Source: Gammaproteobacteria bacterium (lineage in GTDB: Bacteria > Pseudomonadota > Gammaproteobacteria > GCA-001735895). From it: a stretch of 8,428 nucleotides of DNA. The notes under the pieces are model-generated. The model did not search any database and had not been told where the DNA came from. It saw nothing but the letters and a program-made list of their open reading frames with translations. The first letter of the stretch is position 1. Each line of letters opens with the position of its first letter. The DNA lies in NCBI GenBank assembly GCA_003231795.1, contig QIJI01000295.1, positions 1 to 8,428 on the forward strand. The letters are read 5' to 3'. Below, one piece after another: positions 1 through 7,210 of the stretch. The position numbers and the translations under genes were made by a program.

Positions 1-298
1 ACTGATAAAGATTATCTACAGGCTCCTCAACTTCGAGCCAGTAAAATCCGCCGCTACTCTTGAGTTGCAGTGAATCGATCATAGCCAGCACCGGAATTTT
101 ATTTCGTTCCGAGGCATCGTCCCCGCTGAACGCTGTCGGAAGTTCGAAATCTGACTCGGTATCTGAATCCGATAGATCCGGAGGCAATTCGAGCGGTTGC
201 CCAAGTGAAGCGTCAAGATAACGTGTATCGAGTGCCGAACTGCAGGCAGTGACCAGCGCAAGCAGCAGCAAAGTTGGTACAATGAATCGAATTCTCAT
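1..298 (-). CDS. bamC: BamC-like outer-membrane lipoprotein, N-terminal part (runs off the window)
   Basis: This is the first 99 codons of an open frame that continues past the left edge; its C-terminal domains are not visible. In E. coli BamC is an accessory lipoprotein of the BAM complex, which inserts beta-barrel proteins into the outer membrane. The protein starts MRIRFIVPTLLLLALVTAC, a lipoprotein signal with lipobox VTAC and lipidated Cys19; Ser at +2 fits sorting to the outer membrane. After it come YLDASLGQPLELPPDLSD, resembling the proline-containing N-terminal segment of BamC proteins, and near the edge GGFYWLEVEEPVDNLY, resembling the first strand and helix of a BamC domain. The ATG overlaps the dapA stop codon by four bases (ATGA), so the two genes are probably translationally coupled. 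dapA followed by bamC is a common gammaproteobacterial order, which supports the name. The identity rests on a short fragment plus context. Confidence 0.8.
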   Translation of the reverse strand, partial: MRIRFIVPTLLLLALVTACSSALDTRYLDASLGQPLELPPDLSDSDTESDFELPTAFSGDDASERNKIPVLAMIDSLQLKSSGGFYWLEVEEPVDNLYQ

Positions 299-1170
299 AA
301 AACGCCACAGGCCTTCATTGCCTGCCTCAGAAATTGATGATGTTCCTCTGAAAGGACAGTCATTGGTAAGCGTAAGTTCAATTCGCCAAATCCCATTTCC
401 GAGGTTGCCCACTTTACCGGGATCGGATTTGACTCGATAAACAACAGTCGGTGCAATTCGGCGATCTCGGCATCAGCCGCCCGCGCCTCGTCCGCTTTAC
501 CGTCATAAGCCAGCTCACACATTCTGGCCATTTTCGCCGGCACGACATTGGCGGTTACCGAAATGGCTCCGTGGCCGCCGTTCAAAATAAATTCGCAGGT
601 AGTTGAATCATCACCGGTCAGCAAGGCAAAGCTATCGTCGACCTGGCGCTTAATATCAGCCAGTCGTTCCATGCTGCCAGTAGCATCCTTGATTCCAACA
701 ATGTTGCTCACACGAGCAAGCTCGGCAACGGTATCGGCCTGCATATCGCAACAAGTTCTGCCAGGCACGTTATAAAGCAATTGTGGAATATCGACTGCTT
801 CAGCGATGGCCTGATGATGCAGAACCAGCCCTTTTTGAGTCGGTTTAATATAGTAAGGCGTTACCAGCAATGCCGCCTCAGCGCCACTTTTCCTGGCACA
901 CTGGGTCAGTTCGATCGCTTCAGAGGTTGAATTAGCCCCGGTCCCGGCAATCATTGGCAGCCGTCTATTGATAATTTCGTAACTGCGCTGCAAAAGTTCG
1001 CAGTGCTCATCCGGGCTGAGTGTGGCCGATTCACCGGTGGTGCCGGCAATTACCAGAGCGTTAGAGCCTTCACGCACATGGAAATCGACTAACGCCTCGA
1101 GCTGGCTGTAATCGACATCACCATTTGCGTGCATGGGTGTCACCAGCGCTACAATACTACCTTTAAACAT
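295..1170 (-). CDS. dapA: 4-hydroxy-tetrahydrodipicolinate synthase
   Basis: DapA is a cytosolic TIM-barrel aldolase that condenses pyruvate with aspartate semialdehyde, the first committed step to diaminopimelate (peptidoglycan) and lysine. The 291 residues match the usual length of about 292, and catalytic positions fall on E. coli numbering: Thr44-Thr45 in AGTTGES, Tyr107 in VTPYY, Tyr133 and Arg138 in YNVPGR, and the Schiff-base Lys161 in GIKDATG. The N-terminus FKGSIVALVTPM is characteristic, and the barrel continues to GHGAISVTANVVP and the C-terminal helices. The start is an ATG with only a weak purine stretch (GAG) ahead of it. It lies 69 bases after the upstream AI-2E-family gene and overlaps the bamC-like gene by four bases. 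Nothing in the sequence suggests loss of function. Whether lysine feedback-inhibits it was not assessed. Confidence 0.97.
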   Translation of the reverse strand: MFKGSIVALVTPMHANGDVDYSQLEALVDFHVREGSNALVIAGTTGESATLSPDEHCELLQRSYEIINRRLPMIAGTGANSTSEAIELTQCARKSGAEAALLVTPYYIKPTQKGLVLHHQAIAEAVDIPQLLYNVPGRTCCDMQADTVAELARVSNIVGIKDATGSMERLADIKRQVDDSFALLTGDDSTTCEFILNGGHGAISVTANVVPAKMARMCELAYDGKADEARAADAEIAELHRLLFIESNPIPVKWATSEMGFGELNLRLPMTVLSEEHHQFLRQAMKACGVL

Positions 1171-1239
1171 GGATATCTCGGTGTACCACGGTCATTGACA
1201 AGGAGCGTATGTTATATAGAAAAAGAGGTATTTTGAAGC

Positions 1240-2301
1240 TTATTCCGACGCCATCTCAGCACTAGGCCAGGCTTTTATAATCGCCTGAATCAGCGTAGCG
1301 AGAGGAATTGCGAAGAAAACACCCCATATCCCCCAGAGGCTGCCAAAAAACACCACCGCAACAATAATCGCAACCGGGTGCAAATTAACCACCTCAGAAA
1401 ACAATAAAGGCACCAGCAGATTTCCGTCGAAAAACTGTATTACGGCATAAATTCCCATCAACCAGGCAAACTCGGATGAAAAACCCCATTGGAAAAATGC
1501 GATGAGTGCAACCGGAATGGAGACCACCGTAGCACCAACATAGGGAACAATAACCGACAGGCCAACGGCGAAACTCAGCAACATGGCATAATTCAGCCCC
1601 ATGATGGTAAATGCCACATAGGACACGGACCAGACAATCAGTATTTCAATTACCTTGCCCCTGATGTAACTGGCGATTTTGATATCCAGTTCTTCCCAGA
1701 CCTTGTGCAGCAAACGACGCTCATTCGGTAAAAAACCTGCCGCCCACTCGACGATCAAATCTTTGTCCTTAAGGAAAAAGAACACCATTATCGGCAGCAG
1801 AATCAAATACACGAGAAAGGTAATTAAGCCGACTAACGATGACAGGGACAAACTCACGACACGCTGTCCCATGCTCGTCAGTTCGGTACGTACCAGGGTC
1901 AATAGCTCGTCGATCTGACTGGCGGAGACGTAGCCGGGGTACCTTTCGGGCAACTGGGCCAGCAACAGTTGTCCCTGGCTAAACATATTCGGCATTTCCC
2001 GAAACAAGTCCGAGATTTGTCTCGAAAGTAATGGCAGCAGCACTAAAAATATAACCACAATCGTTGTCAACATCAATGCGGTCACAATGCTCGCCGCTGC
2101 TGTTCGACCGACATTGGCCTTTTTTAACAAAACTACGATTCCTTCATTTAAATAGGCCAGCATAATTGCAACCAGAATAGGCAACAGATGCGTGTTGAAA
2201 AAAAACACAAGCAGCGCACCAACAATCAGGATAAAAGCAAAAATAACCGTCTGCGGATCGGTGAAATGCCGGTGATACCATTGTTGTAAAATGTTGAACA
2301 T
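1240..2301 (-). CDS. AI-2E/PerM-family inner-membrane transporter
   Basis: This 353-residue multispanning membrane protein belongs to the AI-2E transporter (TqsA/PerM/YdiK) family. Hydrophobic segments lie near residues 18-52 (two close spans), 68-92, 151-177, 217-235, 237-270 and 280-340, with a hydrophilic region at about 93-150, the usual layout. Recognisable family features are the FFLKDKD stretch (175-181), SYIRGK (211-216), VPYVG (252-256), DGNLLVPLLFSE (292-303) and GIWGVFFAIPLA (324-335). Members export different things: E. coli TqsA is linked to the AI-2 signal and some homologues are cation/proton antiporters, so the substrate cannot be named. The length and PerM-like features suggest the PerM branch, which in many gammaproteobacteria lies near bcp-gcvR-dapA (from memory). 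It begins 32 bases after the lysR stop and may share its transcript. No strong Shine-Dalgarno sequence precedes the ATG. Confidence 0.9.
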   Translation of the reverse strand: MFNILQQWYHRHFTDPQTVIFAFILIVGALLVFFFNTHLLPILVAIMLAYLNEGIVVLLKKANVGRTAAASIVTALMLTTIVVIFLVLLPLLSRQISDLFREMPNMFSQGQLLLAQLPERYPGYVSASQIDELLTLVRTELTSMGQRVVSLSLSSLVGLITFLVYLILLPIMVFFFLKDKDLIVEWAAGFLPNERRLLHKVWEELDIKIASYIRGKVIEILIVWSVSYVAFTIMGLNYAMLLSFAVGLSVIVPYVGATVVSIPVALIAFFQWGFSSEFAWLMGIYAVIQFFDGNLLVPLLFSEVVNLHPVAIIVAVVFFGSLWGIWGVFFAIPLATLIQAIIKAWPSAEMASE

Positions 2302-2333
2302 GAATTGTTACGTTGGTTAAATTAAATTTTTCG

Positions 2334-3245
2334 TTAAGCGTGTTTTTTAAAATAAGCCTGTGCGAACTCGAGTAACTCTTCCATTACATTCACACGAAAC
2401 TTCTGGCGTTGGCGCACAAACGAAAATGGTCGGCTCAAGGGCGGCTCGAGTTGCAATTCGGCAAGCGTATTCAATTTCAATTCCTTGCCGATAATAGATC
2501 GTGAGATGATGGTAATGCCCATCCCCGCTTCTACCGCACCTTTAATCGCCTCGGGACTGCCGAGTTCGAGGCAGAGTTCCATATCGGTCGGATTAATTTT
2601 CTCATCGATCAGATACTGGGTAATAACGTCACGGGTGCCCGAACCCTCTTCGCGGCTGACAAACGGATATTTTACGATTTCTTCGGCCTTAACCTTGCCT
2701 CCCCGCTTAACCAGTTCATGATCCGGTGCGGTAATGACAACCAGTTGATCGTCGTGACAAACTTCAACGATAAGGTTTTTGTTGCTCACGGGTGCTTCGA
2801 CAACGCCAAGATCGATAACATTATGTTCGACCATAGTGACAATGCCTTCGGTATTTGACACCTTGAGACGCAATTTAATATCGGGATAACGATTTTTAAA
2901 TTCTCCGAGCAAGGCGGGCAGCAGGTATTCGGCAATAGTGGTGCTGGCTCCGATGGTCAGCGACCCACTGATTTCACCGGTCAGGTCGCGCACTATATTT
3001 TCCATTTCGGAATATAAATCGAAAATACGTTCTGCAAATTCCGATACTCTTTCACCGGCAGGTGTCAGACTGACTTTGTTGTGAGTACGATCAAATAAAC
3101 GGGTATTAAAGTACTCTTCGAGTTGACGTACCTGGAAAGTAACCGCCGGCTGCGTCATATGCAGGGCTTCTGCCGCCTTGGTGAAACTCAGTAGGCGCGC
3201 TACGGTATGGAAAACCTTGAGTCTTCGATCGCTCATAACAGGCAC
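2334..3245 (-). CDS. LysR-type transcriptional regulator
   Basis: This is a 303-residue DNA-binding regulator of the LysR family. The winged helix-turn-helix occupies about residues 8-67 (recognition region FTKAAEALHMTQPAVTFQVR, then LEEYFNTRLFDR and LTPAGE). A linker helix follows to about 92, then a two-lobed periplasmic-binding-protein-like effector domain (95-297), with SREEGSGTR (197-205) and GSPEAIKGAVEAGMGI (229-244) in the expected ligand-pocket positions. The GSGTR and SPEAI features recall the CysB/CbbR-like part of the family, but the effector cannot be told. The first start is GTG at 3245; an ATG three codons later at 3236 gives MSDRRLKVFHTV, which agrees better with what I remember of homologues. 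An AAAAGGG stretch sits close to the GTG and far from the ATG, so the start is unresolved. It is divergent from the DUF4124 gene and upstream of the AI-2E-family gene; either could be a target. Confidence 0.93.
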   Translation of the reverse strand: MPVMSDRRLKVFHTVARLLSFTKAAEALHMTQPAVTFQVRQLEEYFNTRLFDRTHNKVSLTPAGERVSEFAERIFDLYSEMENIVRDLTGEISGSLTIGASTTIAEYLLPALLGEFKNRYPDIKLRLKVSNTEGIVTMVEHNVIDLGVVEAPVSNKNLIVEVCHDDQLVVITAPDHELVKRGGKVKAEEIVKYPFVSREEGSGTRDVITQYLIDEKINPTDMELCLELGSPEAIKGAVEAGMGITIISRSIIGKELKLNTLAELQLEPPLSRPFSFVRQRQKFRVNVMEELLEFAQAYFKKHA

Positions 3246-3280
3246 GGGCCCTTTTCTCAGGTCACACAGTATATATCGTT

Positions 3281-3309
3281 TTTATATTCTACAGGGGATA
3301 TAGATTGAA
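3281..3309 (-). promoter_or_regulatory. Candidate sigma-70 promoter for the lysR gene
   Basis: Read on the minus strand, TTCAAT (3309-3304, three of six matches to the -35 consensus) is followed after 17 bases by TATAAA (3286-3281, five of six matches to the -10 consensus). Transcription would start near 3274, about 30 to 40 bases before the LysR start codon. The surrounding region is AT-rich, so chance matches are easy. The optimal spacing and position are the main support. Confidence 0.4.
3283..3302. promoter_or_regulatory. Inverted repeat resembling a LysR-type operator
   Basis: TATAT and ATATA are separated by ten bases and form a perfect short dyad. LysR-type regulators commonly bind interrupted dyads of the T-N11-A kind in the intergenic region next to their own gene. 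This one overlaps the -10 and spacer of the candidate lysR promoter, which would suit autorepression. The arms are short and purely A/T in an AT-rich region, so it may be chance. Confidence 0.3.
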
Positions 3310-3437
3310 TTAATGGGTAATTCGATACAACAGCGGCTATTTAAGATTCAACATTAATAAAAGATGGTAAATTATTGGATGACAACTATTCTTTGGACTC
3401 GTAAACTGTATGAATTCAAGCAAAAACAGGCAATTTC

Positions 3438-3854
3438 ATGCGCTATCTGATAGTCCTGACCTTTCTGGTTTCAACGACGTTGCAGGCAGCAGTAATCCTT
3501 AAATGGGTCGATGCCGACGGCAACGTAAATTATGGCGATGCACCGCCTGTTACGGTGAAAAGCGAGCCGATACGCGTCCAGGCGGCGCCGAGCAACCCGG
3601 GGAAATCTTTACCCCGCTTATCCAATTCGGCAGGAGAAGACGGCGAGACTACTACTGCTGGCGAGCAACCTCCGGTACCAAAAGACCAGGCAAAAATTGC
3701 TTGCGATCAGGCAAAGGAGGACCTTCAGGTAATCAGTCGTAGCACTCGCATTAAACTGAAATCATCCGACGGTAGTGAACGCTACCTGACAACCGAAGAA
3801 ATCGAACAGCGCCAGAAACAGGCACAAACCGATGTCGATAGATTTTGTAATTAG
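3438..3854 (+). CDS. Exported DUF4124-domain protein
   Basis: This is a small (138 aa) periplasmic protein of unknown function. A signal peptide covers about residues 1-17 (MRYLIVLTFLVSTTLQA, probably cut before AVILKW). The mature protein opens with KWVDADGNVNYGDAPP, the signature of the DUF4124 domain, in which a short beta-hairpin carries the W-DA-G-Y-D-PP pattern. A low-complexity Pro/Ser/Glu-rich linker (about 45-85) follows, then a helical, charged C-terminal part (about 86-138) with two cysteines, Cys89 and Cys137, that could form a disulphide. ATG at 3438 is preceded by CAGG with a seven-base gap, a fair ribosome binding site. It is divergent from lysR and 89 bases before proS. The domain assignment is firm; no function is known for the family. 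Confidence 0.87.
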   Translation: MRYLIVLTFLVSTTLQAAVILKWVDADGNVNYGDAPPVTVKSEPIRVQAAPSNPGKSLPRLSNSAGEDGETTTAGEQPPVPKDQAKIACDQAKEDLQVISRSTRIKLKSSDGSERYLTTEEIEQRQKQAQTDVDRFCN

Positions 3855-3867
3855 CCGCAAATAAGCC

Positions 3868-3895
3868 TTAAATTCCCTCAAACTTCTTTTATAAT
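3868..3895 (+). promoter_or_regulatory. Candidate promoter for proS
   Basis: A perfect -10 hexamer TATAAT lies at 3890-3895, in the 89-base gap between the DUF4124 gene and proS, about 48 bases before the proS ATG. The -35 side is poor: TTAAAT at 3868-3873 with a 16-base spacer matches three of six positions. The proS ATG has no clear Shine-Dalgarno sequence. Confidence 0.42.
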
Positions 3896-3943
3896 TTGCC
3901 GAACTATTAAAACCCGGCGTAATAATCCAATGTTCGAATACTC

Positions 3944-5653
3944 ATGAAAGCTTCCCGCTTCCACTTTGCGACCCTGAAAGAAACTCCGGTTGATGCCGAA
4001 ATAGTCAGTCATCAACTGATGTTACGCGCCGGTATGATTCGCCGGCACGCCTCCGGCATCTATAGCTGGTTACCACTGGGCCTGCGAATTCTTCGCAAGG
4101 TCGAACAAATTGTGCGTGAAGAAATGGATGCAGCTGGTGCACTTGAATTGCTGATGCCATCATTTCAACCGTCCGAATTGTGGCAGGAATCCGGACGTTG
4201 GGACCAGTTCGGTCCCGAACTACTGCGGGTAACCGACCGGCACGAGCGTGATGCCTGCATTGGTCCCACGCACGAAGAAATCGTGACCGACATATTTCGA
4301 CGCGAGGTGAACAGTTATAAGCAGCTGCCGATCAATTTTTATCAGATCCAGACAAAGTTTCGCGATGAAATCAGGCCTCGCTTCGGCGTCATGCGAGCGC
4401 GCGAATTTATCATGAAGGACGCTTATTCATTTGATATCGATGCCGCAGCGATGCAGCAATCCTATAACCTGATGGACCAGGCATATGTCAAAATCTTCGA
4501 TCGCTTCGGGCTCGATTATCGTACTGTAAGCGCCAATTCGGGTGCTATCGGCGGGAGCCAGTCACAGGAATTTCATGTCCTGGCCGACTCAGGCGAAGAT
4601 GCAATCGCGTTTTCGGATCAGGGAAGCTATGCCGCTAATATCGAAATGGCCGAGGCGCTTGCGAGTGACAGCGATCGACCTGCGGCAACCGCGGAAATGC
4701 AGCTTGTCGATACTCCAGGCATGGGTAGCATCGAAGATCTTGCCCAGGGCCTGGGAGTGAGCAGTCGGCAATGTTTGAAGACGTTAATTGCCGAAGCTGA
4801 AGATGGTGGGCTGGTGGCACTGGTAGTGCGTGGCGATCACGAGTTAAACGCGGTCAAGGCAGAGAGGCTGGAGGCGGTGGCTAGCCCGTTTCGTCTGGCC
4901 GATCGCAAAAAAATCAAACAGCTTCTGGGGAACGATATCGGCTCGATCGGGCCGGTTAATCTGGGTATTACGACCTACGTTGATCACAGTGCAGCATTAT
5001 TGGGTGATTTCATCTGTGGAGCAAACCAGGATGACAGGCATTTGATTAATGTTAACTGGGGCCGGGACAGCGATGAACCCGTCACAGTCGATATTCGAAA
5101 CGTCGTCGATGGTGATCCAAGCCCTGACGGCAAGGGTCGTCTGAGCATTTTACGGGGTATCGAAGTCGGCCACATTTTTCAACTGGGGCAGAAGTATTCG
5201 CAATCGATGCAGGCCATGGTGCTCGATCAGCAGGGTAAAACAGTTGCACCTTTCATGGGTTGCTACGGGATAGGCGTCACCCGCATTGTCGCGGCAGCAA
5301 TCGAACAGAATAACGATGATCGCGGCATTATCTGGCCCGATGCTCTGGCGCCGTTTCAGTTGGCAATCTGCCCTATCAACTACAACAAATCAGAAATTGT
5401 CAGGCAGACCGCCGATGATCTTTATTCAGACTGCGTTGCACGTGGTATCGAAGTCGTACTCGACGACCGCAATCTCAGGCCGGGTGTGATGTTTTCGGAT
5501 ATGGAGCTTATTGGCATACCGCATCGAATCGTACTCGGCGAGCGTAGTCTGAAACAACAGCAATTTGAGTACAAAGGCCGACGCGACGAGAATGCACAGG
5601 ACCTCGGTCTTGACATTCTTCCGGCCTTTCTGGACAAGTTGCTGGCTGACTGA
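3944..5653 (+). CDS. proS: Prolyl-tRNA synthetase (bacterial type, with editing domain)
   Basis: This cytosolic class II aminoacyl-tRNA synthetase charges tRNA-Pro with proline. Its 569 residues compare with 572 in E. coli. The catalytic core has motif 1 around 38-75 (GIYSWLPLGLRIL to MPSFQPSELW), GPTHEE (108-112) and motif 2 at about 138-163 (KFRDEIRPRFGVMRAREF, then MKDAYSF). The editing insertion (about 225-400) hydrolyses mischarged Ala-tRNA-Pro. It contains Lys279 in CLKTLI, at the position of E. coli editing Lys279, the RGDHELNAVKAE segment (296-307) and His366 in DDRHL, matching the conserved His near the editing pocket. Motif 3 is MGCYGIGVTRIVAA (438-451), followed by the anticodon-binding domain with LDDRNLRPGVMFSD and GIPHRIVLGE. 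All key residues are present, so the enzyme should be active and able to edit. The next gene begins within its stop codon. Confidence 0.98.
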   Translation: MKASRFHFATLKETPVDAEIVSHQLMLRAGMIRRHASGIYSWLPLGLRILRKVEQIVREEMDAAGALELLMPSFQPSELWQESGRWDQFGPELLRVTDRHERDACIGPTHEEIVTDIFRREVNSYKQLPINFYQIQTKFRDEIRPRFGVMRAREFIMKDAYSFDIDAAAMQQSYNLMDQAYVKIFDRFGLDYRTVSANSGAIGGSQSQEFHVLADSGEDAIAFSDQGSYAANIEMAEALASDSDRPAATAEMQLVDTPGMGSIEDLAQGLGVSSRQCLKTLIAEAEDGGLVALVVRGDHELNAVKAERLEAVASPFRLADRKKIKQLLGNDIGSIGPVNLGITTYVDHSAALLGDFICGANQDDRHLINVNWGRDSDEPVTVDIRNVVDGDPSPDGKGRLSILRGIEVGHIFQLGQKYSQSMQAMVLDQQGKTVAPFMGCYGIGVTRIVAAAIEQNNDDRGIIWPDALAPFQLAICPINYNKSEIVRQTADDLYSDCVARGIEVVLDDRNLRPGVMFSDMELIGIPHRIVLGERSLKQQQFEYKGRRDENAQDLGLDILPAFLDKLLAD

Positions 5654-6231
5654 TGGCTGGCTATATAAATCCTGTTTTCCTGCCGCTGCTGCTGGCAGCT
5701 TTGCTATTTTTGGCGACCAGCCCGGCTAAGGCCACGACCGATTCCGAATTACGCGAATTGCTACAGCAGGCTATCGCCTCAGACTCCGGATATGAAGATC
5801 GTTTTGCAGCAGAGGTATGGCTACTCGATATGTCTCGTCGTCTCGAAAAATTCATCGATGATCCAAAATCGCGTATCGAACTATTAAACCAAATACACTA
5901 TGAAGCAACCCGGCTGGGAATTGAACCGGAGCTGGTTCTGGCAATCATCGAGGTTGAGAGCCGTTTTGACGAATTCGCAATTTCGGTCTCCGGGGCTCGT
6001 GGACTAATGCAGGTTATGCCGTTCTGGCTCGACGAAATCGGTATTTCAGACAAGAACCTGTTCAAAATCAGAACAAATTTACGCATGGGTTGTACCATTC
6101 TTCGTTATTACATGGATATGGAGCCTGACAGCCTTAGTCGAGCACTAGCCCGTTATAACGGTAGCCTGGGTAAGACGGTTTACCCCAACAAAGTCATAAC
6201 TGCACTCAAGAAACACTGGTTTAAGCAGTAA
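5653..6231 (+). CDS. Exported lytic transglycosylase, SLT (goose-lysozyme-like) domain
   Basis: This small (192 aa) periplasmic enzyme is predicted to cleave the MurNAc-GlcNAc bond of peptidoglycan, leaving a 1,6-anhydro end. A signal peptide covers about residues 1-27 (hydrophobic core FLPLLLAALLFLA, likely cut after AKA). A short helical region precedes the SLT domain at about 80-190. The catalytic glutamate is probably Glu102 in IIEVESRFDEFAIS, followed by the family signature GARGLMQVMPFW (114-125), then LRMGCTILRYYMD and LARYNGS, all typical of the Slt70/MltE-like family. I see no LysM or other cell-wall-binding module and no lipobox. The ATG overlaps the proS stop (TGATG), so expression probably depends on proS transcription and coupled translation. 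I recall similar proS-transglycosylase pairs in other proteobacteria, but the functional reason is not evident. Confidence 0.93.
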   Translation: MAGYINPVFLPLLLAALLFLATSPAKATTDSELRELLQQAIASDSGYEDRFAAEVWLLDMSRRLEKFIDDPKSRIELLNQIHYEATRLGIEPELVLAIIEVESRFDEFAISVSGARGLMQVMPFWLDEIGISDKNLFKIRTNLRMGCTILRYYMDMEPDSLSRALARYNGSLGKTVYPNKVITALKKHWFKQ

Positions 6232-6331
6232 CCTGAATCCAAACAATTTATAAACATGCTCCCGCCCTTGCTTGTTCTTTGATTTTACGGAAACATCCTC
6301 AATCGACCGGCTCCAAGTCTGGCGGACTGTT

Positions 6332-7183
6332 TCATTTGTTGCTCACGTAGCACGACTTAACGGATTTCGCTGACTGGTTTTCAATATCGACAATCAAGGC
6401 GGCATGGTCACTCAATGCCTCGCGTCGCCGGATATTTTCGGGATCAGAACCCCAGACATACTGTGCTGCTTTTATCGAGGCCTTCAATTCAGGGCTGCAA
6501 AAAGCATAGTCTAGTCGAAACCCGTTGTTACGATGCGAGTACCAACTATACTCACGTTTGTCGCCATGCAGATGCCGAAACGCATCGACCCAACCCCGAT
6601 CGTCAAAACCGGCGATCCAGTCATGCTCGCGATAAAATCGCGCTGGTTGGGTATTTTCTTCGTCGATTCCCCGCTTGCCACAATTGGTATCTCCGATTAA
6701 CAGGGTTGGACCAAGGTCCTGCGAGTCGACCATTTTGTGTACTGCCGTCAAAAATGGATACTTTAACTTCGGAGTGGTGTAATTGGGTACATGCATCAGC
6801 CCAATCGTGAACGCTGAAACCGACTCAATTTTTGCCAGCAACCAGCGTTCCCGATTTTTCGGCATCTTCAATACCGGGGTCAATTGGAGTGGAAACCGGC
6901 TCGCCAGTAATAATGCATTTCTCGCAGGTGACCTATCTCTGGTAGTCATCAGTTGATTGGGAAATCCAGATTCAGCCAGGCGTTGTGCAAGCTCCTGGCT
7001 GGCCGGGGTACCACGAAACTCGCATAATCCGATGACATCAGGTTCCCAGTCCAGCAATTGCCGCAGAATTTGATCGCTGCGTCGTCCCCCGCCAGCACGA
7101 ATATTCCATGAAACAATTCTGGTGAATGGTTGACTGATAAATCTAACCCCTGTCGACTTCGACCTGGCAACTGGTAAAAACAC
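6332..7183 (-). CDS. Endonuclease/exonuclease/phosphatase-family hydrolase
   Basis: This is a 283-residue protein of the DNase I-like EEP superfamily, metal-dependent phosphodiesterases or phosphatases. The catalytic motifs appear in order: RIVSWNIRAGGG (Asn27), DVIGLCEFRG (Glu55, metal ligand), LMHVPN (His131), LLIGDTNCGK (Asp165 and Asn167), YSWYSHRNNGFRLDYAF (Arg223, Asp225) and LSDHAALIVDI (Asp259-His260). The active site is therefore complete. EEP proteins act on DNA, RNA, phosphoinositides, sphingomyelin or nucleotides, and the substrate cannot be read from the sequence. No signal peptide or extra domain is visible, so it is probably cytosolic. The start is uncertain: GTG at 7183 lacks a ribosome binding site and no ATG exists before the first conserved strand; an in-frame stop lies shortly upstream. 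It follows the ComB-family gene by 27 bases and is probably co-transcribed with it. Confidence 0.87.
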   Translation of the reverse strand: MFLPVARSKSTGVRFISQPFTRIVSWNIRAGGGRRSDQILRQLLDWEPDVIGLCEFRGTPASQELAQRLAESGFPNQLMTTRDRSPARNALLLASRFPLQLTPVLKMPKNRERWLLAKIESVSAFTIGLMHVPNYTTPKLKYPFLTAVHKMVDSQDLGPTLLIGDTNCGKRGIDEENTQPARFYREHDWIAGFDDRGWVDAFRHLHGDKREYSWYSHRNNGFRLDYAFCSPELKASIKAAQYVWGSDPENIRRREALSDHAALIVDIENQSAKSVKSCYVSNK

Positions 7184-7210
7184 TTCAGCGATAGTTTTAA
7201 GGCTAACAGG

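Noticed and set aside
79..282. 67-residue minus-strand frame overlapping the bamC-like fragment
   Set aside because: The frame starting at 298 has a lipobox and BamC-like segments, and stays open to the window edge; the 67-residue frame is a shadow of it.
1195..1222. Plus-strand TTGACA followed by TATAGA or TAGAAA as an antisense promoter
   Set aside because: The -35 is perfect, but the -10 candidates are poor or at a wrong spacing (14 or 16 bases), and no plus-strand gene follows.
6232..6331. Terminator between the convergent transglycosylase and EEP genes
   Set aside because: This 100-base gap should hold a terminator, but the best dyad (AGTCT-GGC-GGACT near 6317) is short, contains a G-T pair and has no proper T-tract. 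I see nothing else there.
6415..6810. 131-residue plus-strand frame opposite the EEP gene
   Set aside because: It is antisense to a gene with intact catalytic motifs, has no recognisable domain and a composition typical of a shadow frame.
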